A DNA stretch of 64,000 bases from Toxorhynchites rutilus septentrionalis (GCF_029784135.1 NC_073745.1:315446787-315510786), one strand, 5' to 3'. Shown: positions 1-12,675, counted from the stretch's first letter. The notes: a model not told the origin generated them from the sequence alone. Made by a program: numbers and translations.

Positions 1-3000
1 TTCTCTCGACTCGCGTTGGTTCACCTCCATTTTCGTTGAATCGAAAAACACGACTTCGAGTTTAACAACATGTAGACAATACACATCAATAAGAAAGTGT
101 GCAAAATTTGGTTGATTTTTACCCAATGGGAAAAAAGTTATGCCCTGTTGAATGTGTCGCAATAATTTCGTGTTCGCCCTTTATTATTGGTGTTATAAAT
201 ATAAAAGTAATAGCGGGAGTCTTTCTACAGTTGACATACACACGGTAATAGGCAATAATATGTTTGTTCCACCACAACCACTATCCCACATTTCTAACAA
301 ACAAAATAATAAAACCGCTTAATGGTATTCATTACAATAGACATTGCGCAACGAATAAAGGCCAACAATATGTGTGCATGATGTAAAAATACGCAAGCGC
401 TCCCTACCAGACGGTGTGAAAACCGACGCTTTGTATCATTCCACCGAGTTTCACATTGGATTTGAAGTTGCGAACAAAATTCCACAGTGATTTGATGTTG
501 ACTGCTCGCCGGTAGGAACAAGCTCTGCTTTTACGCTCTGACCCCTTGAATAATTTACCATCGTGTGGGGCTTAAATTACAATATTTCCACAGTGTCCGT
601 TCACATGTTGCAGTGTTTGTTCTCTGCGTTTGCATTTCGAGCGACTGATTCCCAGTGGTATAAAAAAATATTTCCTCGCTGATAGAGATAGTTGGATTAT
701 ATAGTCTTTAACTGCCTAAAGATATCTCAATTCATAGTGATGATTTCGAAAGACAAATTCGTTTGCGCTTTATAGAGGCAAATGATCGTTACTTGGTCAA
801 TGTTCTAACAGTCATAGCTCTTCGAAAGATACACCTCATTAGATGCAGCTGCACACATAAAGTACTGAATGAATCTGATCATGAACAATCAGAATTGCCA
901 AGGTTTGAACTATATAAAATGACCCTCGTATTCCAGTTATTCATTCAATAGGTACCACTCAGGCTCAGTTCTCTTCAATCCTCGTTCAAGTTCACCGAGT
1001 TGTTATGCCTGATGGATTAATTCCACAAACATTATTTGTTGGTCCTGCTCCTCCATGACGCATAGCCGCTAGGCTTTATGCCGGACGCTGATACAATTTG
1101 CTCTCACATCCTGAATCGAACAATATCCTTCCGGTAGTAATCAGCAGTAGCGTAATGTTGTGGCTCCCTTGTGTCGTGTTCCCGCCGACTCGGTTCGGAC
1201 GGGGTGTGGGGAGTTACTACAGCCAGGATTTACTGATTGAGTTTGGGGCGATCCATTGTTTTGCTCGTAAATTGAATCATCAAACGAACGATAATCCATA
1301 ACATAATCGAGTTCGCTGACAATCGTAATTTAGGAAGCCTGACGTTAAAACATTTTGTTTTGTCCTGGCGCATTTGCTGGGTCGGAACAGCGGGAGGGGG
1401 GGGGGGAGGAGGGGTGTGTTATGGCTAGTTTTATTTCGTTGCAAGAATGTATTTTTTTCTTATCGAACTGCTGTCGTCTTCAGCGCGATAAATGTAGCTT
1501 TGTTTTCACAAGCGAAACAATTTCGCCAATATCAAACTCAAATAACGCAATGCATAAACACATTCTGCACGCTTGTATTGGGGCATTTAAAAAGTTTTCA
1601 TGGATATTTAGGCTGGCTGATCTATATCAGACAACACTAATCCAGTTGTGACAAAGGAATGACCGTCTGAAAGAAGACATTTAGATTACACTCTTTGTAG
1701 ACAAAGTTTGGTAATTCAGCAAACGATTTTCAATTTCAATAAATAGAAAATTCATTAAAAAACCACTTTTACAATGGTAATAATAAGCAATCGTAATTAT
1801 GTGAGATGTATTCAGTAAAGAGATACAGACTGATAAACTGTGGTCGCAAAAAAAAGTGACATTGTTGAAGTCGAGAAGCCGATGACCTCCAGAAATTCAC
1901 AGCTCCGTTTCATAATCGGCTATCGGATAGTCTTCATTCATTTCACCAGAAACGAAAATAGAATTCGCTACTTAGAATCGAGAAAACCATGATGTTTTTG
2001 TCAGTCTGGGGCGAAAAGCCCCAAAACATAACACACCTTGTTCTTGATATCCGCAGATTTCGCATTTTGCTGCTTCAGATGCTGAGGGGTTGTCAAGTTG
2101 TGTTGTACAGGTTTCGCTGCGACGCGTTCCTTGGAAGCAAAAGCTATTAGTTACGTGGGCGTATCACAAACATGATTGACATGAGCCATGTTTGGTTCTG
2201 TTTGGAAACTCCGCAAATGAAATGTTGAAAAATTTTCGCATTCGTAAACAGAAAAAAAACTAGATATAGCAGACATCTTTGTCAGAGAATCGATATCATT
2301 CTGACATTGCTGAGGAAACATCGAATTCAACATCAAACAGCTCGTATTTTCGAGAGACACTTATTTGCAAAGTCTGCCCACCGGTCCCAGTTAAATAGAA
2401 TTGACAGTAGAACACAAAAAAGCATCAGAATAATACGAGCGAAAGAAGCTTCTGGGTTCAATGTTTCATGTCATACATATCAAGCCAGAGAAATAGAAGG
2501 CAACTCAGAAGGATGCGTAAAAAATCGTCTCCTAGTAGGATATATAAGAAATCGAAGCATCAAGAGCACTTGTCCAGGATTCTTTGAGCTGAGCTGTGAG
2601 TAACGATTCGGATTTTTTTCTCTCTTCCTGGAATGCCTTCCAGTTTTTCTTCTTCATAGGATTTTTTACGGTAAAGGCAAATCCTGCCTCCAAGCACAGA
2701 AGTTTATGGGAAACTCCGTTGCTGATAATAATCGAATCGAAAAAGAATCCGAGTTCTGAAGAACTCCGAGTTTTCCGGAATTGAAACACGCAGATATATT
2801 ACTCTGAAACGTAGACACAACATTGTTAAAATGTTGACTACTATATGGTGCTAAATTTGTTTGAAAAACGTAAGATTAGTTTCAAATTTCTATACAGCAA
2901 AACAGAGACAGGGACGCAACCAGTATGCAAGTTTCACCACCAATTAATTTCCCAATCGAGTGATCATCAAATTGTCCTCCAAACTAGAACTTCTAGAATG

Positions 3001-4132
3001 TTCGCGAAACCATTTCGTATGCCATTGGGACAAAATTCCATAGAAAGGGACACAGCCCAACCGGACTGGTTGCAAAATTTGGCACTGGCGGCAACGGATG
3101 ACCGCTCACGCAAACAAAACGGACCCACGCGCGGCCATTTGCGTGCATTGTCTTTACCGGGAGGATGACGAAAATCTCGTTTTCATGAATTATTTACTGC
3201 ACGAGGTGTTCATTTGACACTCCAGCTATGATAAACCCTCATGTTTGTGGGTAAGGGCAGCGTTGTAATGAATTTGCGACTGCACTATACGGCAACGGAA
3301 TATTAATTTTTGGTGACACGTGTATGATGGCTGGCTTCATTCAAGACTAGGGCGATAATGGGGAACACCATTATGATTGCAGAGTAGGTGTACAAAATAG
3401 ATTGTTGACGCTATATAGTGCGTGCCTACAGGAATTAATAGCTTTAGTCAAGAATAAGCACGAATGCAATATATTACAATATATTACAAAAAATCTGATG
3501 ATGAAGCATTAGATGATTCCGATAATATAGAACATTAATTCTTTCCAAAGAATACCGGAAATTGACATATCGAATGCCCGTTTGTTGCAAAGTTGGCACA
3601 ACTGTTATTTAAACATACGAGGAATTTGAGCTCGATTTTTAATTAAAGGTTTTGACATAGGACTATGTATTTGATTTCTATATAGGGGGGTCACTCTATG
3701 AAAAATGTAACGATTCATTAAGAGTTTGCAAACGCAATTCGCTCAAAATCGTTATTGCGACATAAGTTGTGTTATATATCATTAGAAGGGAAATTTATCC
3801 AGCAATCTTTTTGCTTAAAACATGAACAGTGAATATAGTAAAAAAAAAATTAACAATTTAACGATTAAAATGGGTATGATTTCTTTCGATTGCACTAACC
3901 ACTCACTTTCTCTCAGACGCAACGAGCGTTGGCTCACAATGAGAGTTGATGCGTATAATGAATTATTCTCCATTTACCGATAATAGGCATTTATCAGTTA
4001 TTGTATTGTATGTTGCTCAATTGCCTAATTCACGTTTTTATCGTGTAGGTCTTGCTACTAACAATTTATGTAATTGTGGTCGAGGATGTTTTAATTTCGA
4101 GCATGTTGTTTGATTATGTAAAAAAAATGCAA
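1..4132. other. Unassigned AT-rich DNA
   Basis: No open frame here resembles a protein I know and I see no RNA gene. A G-rich run lies at about 1389-1407. The stretch at about 3660-3740, including a run of six G followed by TCACT, recurs inverted at about 57300-57390, so it belongs to a dispersed repeat. Everything else is unassigned. Confidence 0.4.
3660..3740 (+). repeat. Dispersed repeat fragment, inverted copy at 57.3 kb
   Basis: The block running from TTTGATTTCTATATAGGGGG to the AAGAGTTT motif matches the reverse complement of 57300-57390 almost base for base. In both places it lies close to a CATAGGAC/CGTAGGAT motif. Two distant copies in opposite orientation indicate an old mobile repeat of unknown family. 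Confidence 0.55.
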
Positions 4133-4136
4133 TTAA

Positions 4137-5410
4137 TTCTCCTGTACTCGCGTGCAAAATCATAACACGTATACTCGCGCACGGTGTCACAGACCGAAAA
4201 TTGAACTTCTCTGTAATGTTGCCATTGTGTATTTTTCGGGCATTATTGGCATTTATTTTAAGAAGAGGGTATGTTTAAATGAAAAACCTCCAAAAAATAT
4301 GTTTTCTCCGTCTTTATTATGTTTTAATAATCATCTAATTAAGCTTCCTCAAAACAGATTAATTTCTGATACTCCAACACAAATAGCGAAATTCGAATTT
4401 TTCACTGTTATTAATTAAAAGTAAGCAACCGAATATAATTCATAGAAGTATAAAGAGCTATAAAATAACATAAAAACGAATTAATCGATTGTGGTTTCAT
4501 TGGAGTAAAAATCAGAACATAGCATAACTGCATGTTCGAAACAAACACGTTTTTTACATTCCATGCAATTGTTGCGTGTTTTTCGGGTCTTTTATGGAAG
4601 AGAATAATGTATACCGACCTTCTAGATAATCACCAGATGATAAAGGTTCTGGAATATAAAGTTTGCATATTTCTAATATTCTTTGTCTCTTTATTCTTGG
4701 TAAACTAAAACTTAATGCCTTTTTATAGATAGGGCATAAAAACATGATATAAAAGGATTTCTAGAAACTTCCTTTTCTTTCTCTTGTTTACTTGTTGATA
4801 TTGTCCATTATAAAAAAATATCCCCGAAACTGTAACTGTTAAAAACTTACCATAAGCCACCGATTAGTTTATAGTTTACTGTTTACAATTATTCCACAAG
4901 TGAATTTCTTTTACAAGTGTGTATATGTATGACCATTATATTTAGCGAATAACTATACGAAAGTCAAACATTTACATTTTGCTTTTGAACATATGAATCT
5001 AACGACGAATATATCGACGAATAGTTAATATATGGATCTGTTCAATTCAGTTACAAAAGGGACTGAAACCAAATAAGAATAGTCCGGTAATGATCTTATG
5101 CATTATATTCAATAAATATTCCACGCCACTAACATTAATTTATACATTTCATTCAACAATATTCTAGAATATGAAAAAAGGCACATGTCCAAAAAAGTTA
5201 CTCCTATACTCGCGTCGGTGTGTCAGACCGAAAGTGTTGAAAAAGTGGCACACGTCCCCTTTGTACCAACACATGCGATACGCTAAACGATGACGAACGA
5301 CGAATAACGAAGCTAGAGAGAATCGCAAAGTTGTAGTGTTCATATTTTCTGAGAAATGAACGAATTATTGATTTCTCGGTCTGAGAGACCAATGCGCGAG
5401 TATAGGAGTG
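4137..5410. mobile_element. TTAA-flanked non-autonomous element, copy 1
   Basis: TTAA at 4133-4136 and at 5411-5414 flanks the block. Its ends are related inverted repeats: left CTCCTGTACTCGCG, right CGCGAGTATAGGAG. A second copy at 16600-17602 matches through most of the length, including the subterminal GGTGTCACAGACCGAAAA motif. TTAA target choice and short inverted ends suggest a piggyBac-type non-autonomous element; no transposase is encoded. The right part (5199-5410) contains an additional inverted copy of the end motif that copy 2 lacks. Confidence 0.65.
5199..5410. repeat. Nested inverted-repeat (MITE-like) segment
   Basis: CTCCTATACTCGCG at the left and its complement CGCGAGTATAGGAG at the right enclose about 180 bp. 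The inner borders carry GTGTCAGACCGAAA and TTTCTCGGTCTGAGAGACC, which are also inverted. Copy 2 at 17.6 kb passes straight from GAGCACTTGTT to CTCGGTCTGACAGACC. This segment is therefore either an insertion in copy 1 or a deletion from copy 2. Confidence 0.5.
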
Positions 5411-5414
5411 TTAA

Positions 5415-6120
5415 TGAATTTAACTGGCTGCTGATTTAGAAGATCGAAAGAGCATACTCACGCATATCAGATTATAACAGCTTGAGTAGTCGCGATATAA
5501 CGCTCCCCATATATGTGTTCCTAAGAAACCCACTTCACTTCCTCGAATGCACATGCCCCTTCTTCTTTCCCTTTCCTATGTATAAACAGAACTTAGCACC
5601 CAATGAGATCAATTTACTATAGCAGCTATACGAACTTCCCAAGAGAGCACTCATGGCCATAAAATACTCAATATACATGACCTGGATTTGAAGTTATTAC
5701 AAACAATGTTCCGGACAACGTGGCGACGAAGGAGAAAATTCTATTTTTATTTTTATTATTAGGCTTATATTTCTGTAGATCTTGACTATTTAGACTTCTG
5801 TTTAGAAATGATACGCTATGACTCTTTGTCTTCTTCTGCATAATTGAATAAACAGAAGAAAAGGGTAGTAATAGTTTTAATAGTATTTTTGTGTACATTT
5901 TTGAACAGAATATGGGTCTGGATTCTACCACGTTATCGCATGTAACACGTTTAAGGATACAAGTTCATACAGGAAACCGTTTTTTCAGGACTTCCATTTG
6001 ATGTATCAAAAGGGAAAAAATACAGATTTTGAACAATGAGAAAACTCAATTAAAAAAATATATTACACACAACCATAGTCCTTTGTCAAGATCCCTTCCG
6101 TGCCCCATTTACATTTTAGG
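5415..6120. other. Unassigned AT-rich DNA
   Basis: I find no gene, repeat copy or transposon end here. It separates the TTAA element from the transposase remnant. Confidence 0.3.
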
Positions 6121-6126
6121 ACATTT

Positions 6127-6450
6127 TTAGGATATTTGTGACCCCTCCCTTTTTTCGATAACGCGTTTCAAACGGTGAACAAAATTCTTCATGCATAACT
6201 CTAACATTACGACTTCGATGCTGTTTAAAATCTGAGTTATTTCTTCTTTAAGTTCCTTCAAATTTTGTGGCTTATTAATATAGGAACAGTCCTTCACGTA
6301 CCCCCAGAAGAAGTAATCGACCATTTCTCATCGTCGATTACTTCTTCTGGGGGTGAAATTCTTACCATAAAAGGACAAATTTTCATTAAGGCTTCGGTTG
6401 CTCGAGTAATACGATTTCACTAAAAATACACGTTCTTGTAAATTGTACAT
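6127..6450 (-). pseudogene. Tc1/mariner-superfamily transposase remnant
   Basis: Two minus-strand fragments remain of one transposase. The upstream piece (start at about 6450) begins MYNLQERVFLVKSYY, resembling the first helix-turn-helix of IS630/Tc1/mariner transposases that start with an ERVFIVKSYY-like motif. The downstream piece (6127-6324) contains DYFFWGYVKD followed by a KELKEEI helix, the region around the last catalytic acid of DDxD relatives. Everything between, including the first two catalytic acids, is gone. The join is marked by a perfect hairpin at 6300-6354. A possible terminal repeat (CAGGGTCGTTCAG on the minus strand) lies at about 6585-6597. It cannot encode an active enzyme. 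Confidence 0.6.
6300..6354. repeat. Perfect 21-bp hairpin
   Basis: Bases 6300-6320 and 6334-6354 are perfect reverse complements separated by a 13-base loop. The right arm reads CGATTACTTCTTCTGGGGGT. The left arm is the coding sequence for the DYFFWG part of the transposase remnant and the right arm is its inverted duplicate. Confidence 0.9.
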
Positions 6451-6599
6451 CTTGACACCAGAAACCATCCGATCAGACTGAACGAGTAGCCGAATATTAT
6501 CGTCCCGGGGTGGGTTTTGAAGCGTTCTCATTGTCCGAGCGAAAAAAAAATTATGAGGAGATATTCGATTTTTTTGCGTGAAAGTTTAATCTGAACGAC

Positions 6600-7200
6600 C
6601 CTGTATAAAGATAGCCCAATACTACTTTGAACCATATACTTAGAATACGGACAGGTTCTAATTTTATTTAATTTTTTTTCCCTGCTTTCGTCCAGTTTAT
6701 TAGCTTCTGTTTCTACAGTTTCAATCCTACTTTATAATACATCGATTATTCTTTTAAATATTTTCCTTAACATATTACAATCTTTAAAACAAGAACTTGC
6801 AAAGCAAAATTGATGTTCACGACAGTATGTGCGCAATTTTGAAATTTACATTCACTGTTCGTTAGTAAGAAAAATATAAACAGTGTTAAGCATTTTTTTA
6901 TTGTGAAACTAGCTGATGACACAGACCTTTGCTTCTTTTCGCCTTAGATCGAACATGAGAAAGTAGGATATCCCCCTACATGTGAATGCCAAGATGACAA
7001 TCAGACTGATGCAAATGCTATGAGAAAAAGACGGGTGGGTAATGTCGGAAACATAACCGGAGTGACGTAGGACTATACAAAGGGGACAGCTTTTGTTAAA
7101 TATATATTTTAAATATATTGTTTTATTTTCTTCTCCTACGTGAATACCTACCTATCTACCTGAAAAATGGATTAGTTTACTGTTTACTCTTTATGAACAT
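6600..7200. other. Unassigned AT-rich DNA
   Basis: No gene or recognisable element is visible. A TGACGTAGGACTA motif at about 7062-7075 recurs at 55.9 kb and 59.5 kb in similar form, which hints at a dispersed repeat edge. Confidence 0.25.
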
Positions 7201-7434
7201 GTTGATGGTTCTGAAAAGAACCTTTGGTGTTGTGTTTTTGTTATCACTCGATATTCCCATCTTGTTCGGTTAAACCTTCCTGTTTAGCTATTGCGTTTGC
7301 CACTCGCCACAGCTTTCACAGTTGGAAAATTTCTTCATGTTGTTCAGTAAACTACATTTAATGCGACGTGCCGGAGAAACACTTTGCCACTCACTGAAAC
7401 TAATTGTTGCCTTGATGAGCGGGTTTTCTGATTA

Positions 7435-7655
7435 TCGTGAGCAGCTTTGCAAGCCAACTCGAGCACTCCGACGGCCGACTCTATAATCGCTGTTAGGTAT
7501 ACTGGTGCTCCGGCACCAATCCGTTCGGCCTAGTTATCCTTGCGGAGCAATCAGTGAATGCGACCAACAGGGAACTGGAGACCTGCACGGTTCGAGTGAG
7601 ACTTTGCCTTTCCCTTAACTTGTCCTCCTTTGTTACGTCCACGATGCCGATGCCG
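7435..7655 (-). pseudogene. Histone H2A pseudogene 1
   Basis: The minus strand translates to a degenerate H2A. It has a [18 protein letters not shown] tail, then [23 protein letters not shown] and [16 protein letters not shown], in the family order. H2A packages DNA as a dimer with H2B. Two in-frame stops (a TGA after GRIH and a TAG before AERIG) and the loss of recognisable sequence after KKTR show it is dead. Its 3' side continues into a roughly 140-bp module that recurs at about 7930-8080 and partly at 8660-8700. Canonical H2A fits better than H2A.Z or H2A.X because the [14 protein letters not shown] stretch is present. Confidence 0.8.
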
Positions 7656-7919
7656 TACAACTACACGGGTTTACGGTTTGAAAGAAAATAAGATATTTTT
7701 TTGGGGTCCGCGTGTTTTATACTCTAGCGGTACACACTCACAGGATAGAGACAAATCGGCAGACTCAGCCAGAGGGGCGAGTCCAACGAGACGAACGAAT
7801 GAGCGTTAAAAGGGAGCGATGGCAAAAAAATACATTCATTAAGATTTGTTCGATCGTTGGATTCACATGCAGGCTAAAAAGGGTCCTTTTCAGGATCACA
7901 AAATTATCTTCAATCTAAA

Positions 7920-8110
7920 GAGTCTATTGTTTTGTTATCACTCGATATCCCCATCTTGTTCGGCTAAACCTTTCTGTTTAGCGATTGCGTTTGCCGCTCG
8001 CCACAGCTTTCACAGTTGGAAAATTTCTTCCCATCCAGCTTTGTCACATGTTGTACAGTAAATTACATTCAATGCGACGTGCCGAAGCGCCACTCAGTGT
8101 CGCATTGAAG
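7920..8110 (-). repeat. Second copy of the module flanking the H2A pseudogene
   Basis: From TTATCACTCGATATCCCC to the ATTCAATGCGACGTGCCG motif this repeats about 7230-7370 at high identity. It ends near a TCAGTG/GCATTGAAG border. No H2A body lies next to this copy, so the module was duplicated independently or the histone part was lost. Confidence 0.6.
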
Positions 8111-8749
8111 GCGATTTTAACCTGTAATTGAACATTTGCGATGACAGTGGTACAGTGTCGACTTTCAATGTGGGGTCATAATTTGGATCTCTATGTTTAC
8201 AAAAATGTCCAACTAAATAAGTCGCATTACATGTCCGTCCAATTAGCTAAATGTCGAACTAATTGTAAATTACTGTACTTTCAATCTGGAAACAATTTAA
8301 GAATTGGTGAAAATTGAATAATCAGGAAAGTCCCCAACTATCAATAAGCTCAGAACAACTGCCAAATTCACATACTCATCAGATCCTGGCAAACAAATTA
8401 TGAAAAAATCAATTTGTGTTTTATTATTATTTTGGATAATGTTTTAGAAAGCATTGAACTGTATTTCCTAAACTCTTTTTTGGAAGATTGAATGGCCCTG
8501 AAAAGCGCCTTGTTTTATGGAATGGTTCCAATTTAGAAAACTTAGTACTCGTGGTTTTGAAAAAAAACCATTTCGAACGCCCTTGATGCCGCCTTGTTCT
8601 GGATTCGCCACCAAAGCAGTTTGTATAAAGAACAAACTTTTTTCTTCTGCTACCTGATGCCGTTTTGCGATTGCGTTTGCCACTCGCCACTCGCTGCAAC
8701 TGCCTGTTGTTGTCTTGATGTATTCTGTTCTGAATGCTGTTTTTCTTAT

Positions 8750-8935
8750 CGCCGCGAGCAGCTTTACCAGCCAACTCGATCACTTCGGCGGCCGAAACTA
8801 TATAACGCCGGCTAGGTGGACTGGTGCACTGGTACTAACGCGCTCGGCCTAGCTACCCTTGCGGGGAACTCCAGATCAACACGGTTCGAGCGAGATTTTG
8901 CCTTTCCCTTCACTTTTCCACCTTTACCATGGCTG
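8750..8935 (-). pseudogene. Histone H2A pseudogene 2
   Basis: The minus strand keeps KGGKVKGKAKSRSNR at the N-terminus and VIELAGKAARGDKKN from the C-terminal half of H2A. The segment encoding the alpha-1 helix and L1 loop (VGRIHRLLRKG) is deleted and the frame is lost. It shares the flanking GKRNR-type module with the 7.2-8.1 kb copies, so the pseudogenes probably arose by local duplication of one decayed unit rather than by separate retropositions. Confidence 0.7.
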
Positions 8936-9239
8936 CTTGGGTTGGTTTGTTGATGTGTTGTGATGCGAACCGATGTGGTGTACGGTTTGAGTGAGAATGA
9001 TCGTTACGGCAGCGGAGCGGGGATTTTTAAGCTGACTGGCTGGCTCGAGAATTACGCATGTGTGAGACTGCGACCAATGTTTCGTTCATTTTTTTTCTTT
9101 TTCCTTTCCAATCGTGCTTCATTCTATTTTGCTGCTGCTCTGGTTGCCCGTTTTGGTCGGTACGATTTGAGAAGCACAAAATGGACCAATCAAAAATGGG
9201 CACATAGTGCATTTTGACAATGCTTGATAGTTCACAATT

Positions 9240-10150
9240 ATTCAATTATTTATCTCAAGAAAAATGAAATGTTATTCGTTATGATAGATGCGTAGATATA
9301 TTTCCTATCAATAGATGCAAAAACCTTTGCGATTTATTGAGAAATGCTCGAGTTATAAGCGTTCCAAATCTTGCATTTTTTCCTACTTGTTCAGTGCCTA
9401 GATTTCCATTTCACCCCCTATATCTTCCGGTTAGACGTTGTCCTACGTCAAAAAATTGGTGAGATGGGAAAAATATTATTGACATCAAGCCATAACTTAT
9501 ATTGGAACATTATTTTGGAAATTCTGTATGAAACCTAAAACATCTGTAACTTGTAACTACAGATTCTTGGTTTCTTGAAGTGAAAAAATCTGTATAAATA
9601 CAGATTATTCTGTACTACTCCTGTATTCTACTCCTCACCTTCAAACTGAAGGGAAAAATTCTTATTCAAATGAAAATATCTCTGTGTTGAAAAATCCTAC
9701 AGAAACGTAGTGATGATGTTATGTAAAATCTCAGCTTTCAAGAAAAAATATAAAAAGTATTGCGCCCTTTAGTCCAAAGCCATGAAAACAACAAATAACA
9801 AATACAATCAATAATTATGAAAACAAAATCCGTTTTTTTGCAACCATAATAGTTTTTCAAAGAAGACTAGCTTTGAAAAAATCATCGAATTAATTTGATA
9901 TGTCGATCATCTGAATCAGTCCAATAGTTCAAAAGTTATGATTTTTTGAAAAACGTTATTTTTGGAAAAAAAAGTGGAAAATTTGATTTTTTTCTGAAAT
10001 GGAAAATCTGATATTTTGCCATAAGGAATAAAACCACCAATTTTCGCAGAAATCTGAGAATTATTTTATTGGTTTGACATGGACTGGCTGAATGTTAGCT
10101 TCGTTGCCTTATTATTTTTTTTATTTTCATATTTCTCTTGAATAAACTTA
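9240..10150. repeat. AT-rich dispersed repeat (family B), copy 1
   Basis: The block around 9700-10000 includes TTCAAAGAAGACTAG and GTCCAATAGTTCAAAAGTTA. It matches 16040-16400, and related sequence occurs at 57420-57650. No coding sequence is visible and ends are unclear. Confidence 0.5.
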
Positions 10151-10152
10151 TA

Positions 10153-11449
10153 AAGGGTGTGTCACATCAAATTGCATCACGGAAAAAACGCTGTAGAAAT
10201 TTAATTTTTAGGAATTATATCTTCAGCTTTCGCTTATAATCAGATAAGAGTGTATAGATCACGTTGGCCATGCTTCACTGTCAATTTTTCGTAAATTTGG
10301 AAAAATGTCGTCGAACGAAAAAGAGCGTCGTGAATTAATCCTGCGCACTCATTTCGAGAATCCGGAGTTGTCACATCGGGACATCGGTAAGATGCTGGGA
10401 ATCGTCCAATCCACGGTCAGCAGAGTACTAAAATGATACTTCGAGAACCTAACCATCGACCGGAAGGTGAAGAACGGCAAAAATGGATGCTCCGTCAGTG
10501 AAAAAGATCACAAGCGCGTAGTTAAGCAGTTTAGACGTGATCCGAGAAGTTCGGTCCGGGATGTCGCCAATAAGCTGAATTTGTCAAGTTCATTCGTCCA
10601 GCAGACCAAGCAGCGGGAGGGCCTGCGTACATACAAGGTTCAGAAGGCTCCTAACCGCGACGAAAGGCAAAACATGGTGGGGAAGACGCGAGCCCGGAAG
10701 CTGTACACCGAAATGCTGACGAAGCCGCATTGCCTGGTAATGGACGACGAAACCTACGTCAAAGCGGACTTTCGTCAGCTGCCGGGCCTGTTGTTCTTCT
10801 CCGCAGAGGACAAATTCAGCGTTCCGGAGGAGATTCGCAAGCAGAAACTATCCAAGTTTGCCAAAAAGTACATGGTGTGGCAAGCGATCTGCTCTTACGG
10901 AAAGTGGAGCGCCCCCTTCGTGATGACCGGCACGGTAAACGGGCAGGTTTACCTTAAGGAGTGCCTACAGAAGCGCTTACTACCACTATTGAAGCAGCAC
11001 GAGGGCCCGACCATCTTCTGGCCGGATCTCGCTTCGTGCCACTATTCAAAGGACGTGTTGGAGTGGTACGAACCAATGGGGTCACCTTCGTGCCAAAGGA
11101 AATGAACCCGCCCAACGCGCCGGAGCTTCGCCCAATAGAGAAATATTGGGCGATTATGAAGCAGGCCCTCCGGAAGAACCCAAAAGTTGTCAAATCGGAG
11201 GCGGACTTCAAGAGAAAATGGATTTCTGTTCAAAAAAAAAACTACAACCTGACGTTGTACAGAACCTTATGGACGGGGTAAAGAGGAAGGTGCGAGCATA
11301 CGGGCTTAGGCTCGAAGTATGAATAAAAAGAAAATGCCAAAAGTTGTTTAATAGTTTTTATTTTACTGTCTAAAATTTTCAAAAGGATCGGTCAACTGGG
11401 CGAATTTCTACAGCGTTTTTTCCGTGATGCAATTTGATGTGACACCCTT
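10153..11449 (+). mobile_element. Complete Tc1-like (DD37E) transposon
   Basis: Inverted repeats of about 46 bp begin AAGGGTGTGTCACATCAAAT at 10153 and end with the complement at 11449. They differ by little more than a GT insertion in the left copy. TA dinucleotides at 10151-10152 and 11450-11451 are the target duplication. The 1297-bp unit carries one transposase gene. The size and the D-37-E spacing place it in the ITmD37E-like branch of the Tc1/mariner superfamily known from mosquitoes. Confidence 0.92.
10305..11322 (+). pseudogene. Tc1-like DD37E transposase, inactivated
   Basis: The frame opens with ATG at 10305 (MSSNEKERRELILRTHF) and runs through two helix-turn-helix segments. The three catalytic acids are visible: D in MDDETYV, D in FWPDLASCHYS, and E in APELRPIEKYW, 37 residues after the second D. 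Three lesions break it: an in-frame TGA at 10434-10436, a one-base loss near 11070, and a shift in the ten-A run at 11232-11241. The natural stop is at 11320. All domains survive, so decay is recent. An intact relative elsewhere in the genome could still mobilise it because the ends are good. Confidence 0.9.
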
Positions 11450-11451
11450 TA

Positions 11452-12675
11452 TTGGCTCATGGAACGAAACAGATGAGCTGTGATGACAGGAAAACTGTTT
11501 ACGTAATCACGCGCGCTCATGGAAGCTACAAAGTCTCGAACAATAAAACCGTTTGCGTTTACGAGAGAGAAACGAACGATAGATGAAAAATGATGTTCCG
11601 AACGACATCGTTATTATGACTACTCCACCTGCCCCCGAGGTGGAGAAGTTACAGCATCAATCTCTTTGATTGCTTTCAGCACTGTTTGGCCTTGAACTTG
11701 GTCACAGCAGAAGCCATATTTCAAAATGATTTCCCCGATGTCTCGTAATTCCGAAGCTCAAAATCAAACTAGTGGCAGACGGTGGCGTCAATTATGGTGC
11801 ACCTCGCGTCTCCATTTCGTTTCGCACGCCGCTCATCAGAAGGAGCTGCCAGAGTTTGTTCATTCTAAATGGAGCCAACTAAATTCAAATCATCGAAAAA
11901 ATACTGTCCATTGACTGTTTCGCATCGACGATTTCATTGTTATCCTAGTAGAACCATACCTTCGTTGAGCTTTTCGCTTGAATGAAACTCTTTTGATGAT
12001 ACCATCCAGAAAATGTCACGGAATGTCCTCGCTTTGGATTCAATCTGCTTACGCGCGGGACGAATTGACGAGCTCCTTCTTCTGAGGAAAAATTACTTTT
12101 GCACTTTGAACTTATTTGAATTAACACATCACCGGCTTTGTTGCCGCCCCCTCGTCGCACTCGTTTGAAGCGATTTTGTTGTAATTGTAGTTTTCACCGC
12201 ACTGTTCAGTTGTATATTTTTCGTCCTTCGAGCCACACCATCAACAGGTTGCACGATTCGTGGTATTCTTACGATATCACTCCACGGTAGAATCACTTGC
12301 CAGCAGATGTTGCATCAATGCGTCGGAACGGACAGTCGGAGAATGATAGCAATCAGTTTGATGACTTCCAGATATATGGTATGTCAATTGAACGCAATGC
12401 TCTCTTGGTTTCACTCTCTGATAGCAAAGATAGGGACAGTGAGAGGGAGAGTATGTGCTGCATCCCGAGAGATGCAAACAAAGATGATGCTGATCGAACT
12501 GTTAGTCGCTTAAAGCCTGAAACGTTTACGAAATAAATGTCCTTGTGGGTGTTCTGGAAGTTTCTGCCTATAAAAATCACTTTGTTTGGAGTTAGTGTCT
12601 CCCGACGCGCACAAATATTACATTAAAATCTCAGATGGAAAAATAATAAAATAGATAATACGTTGAACAGAGTAA
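11452..12675. other. Unassigned DNA between transposons
   Basis: Base composition is less extreme than in its neighbours. Several short open frames occur on both strands (for example around 11620-11760 and 12297-12536) but none resembles a family I know. I see no splice-consistent gene model. Confidence 0.3.
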
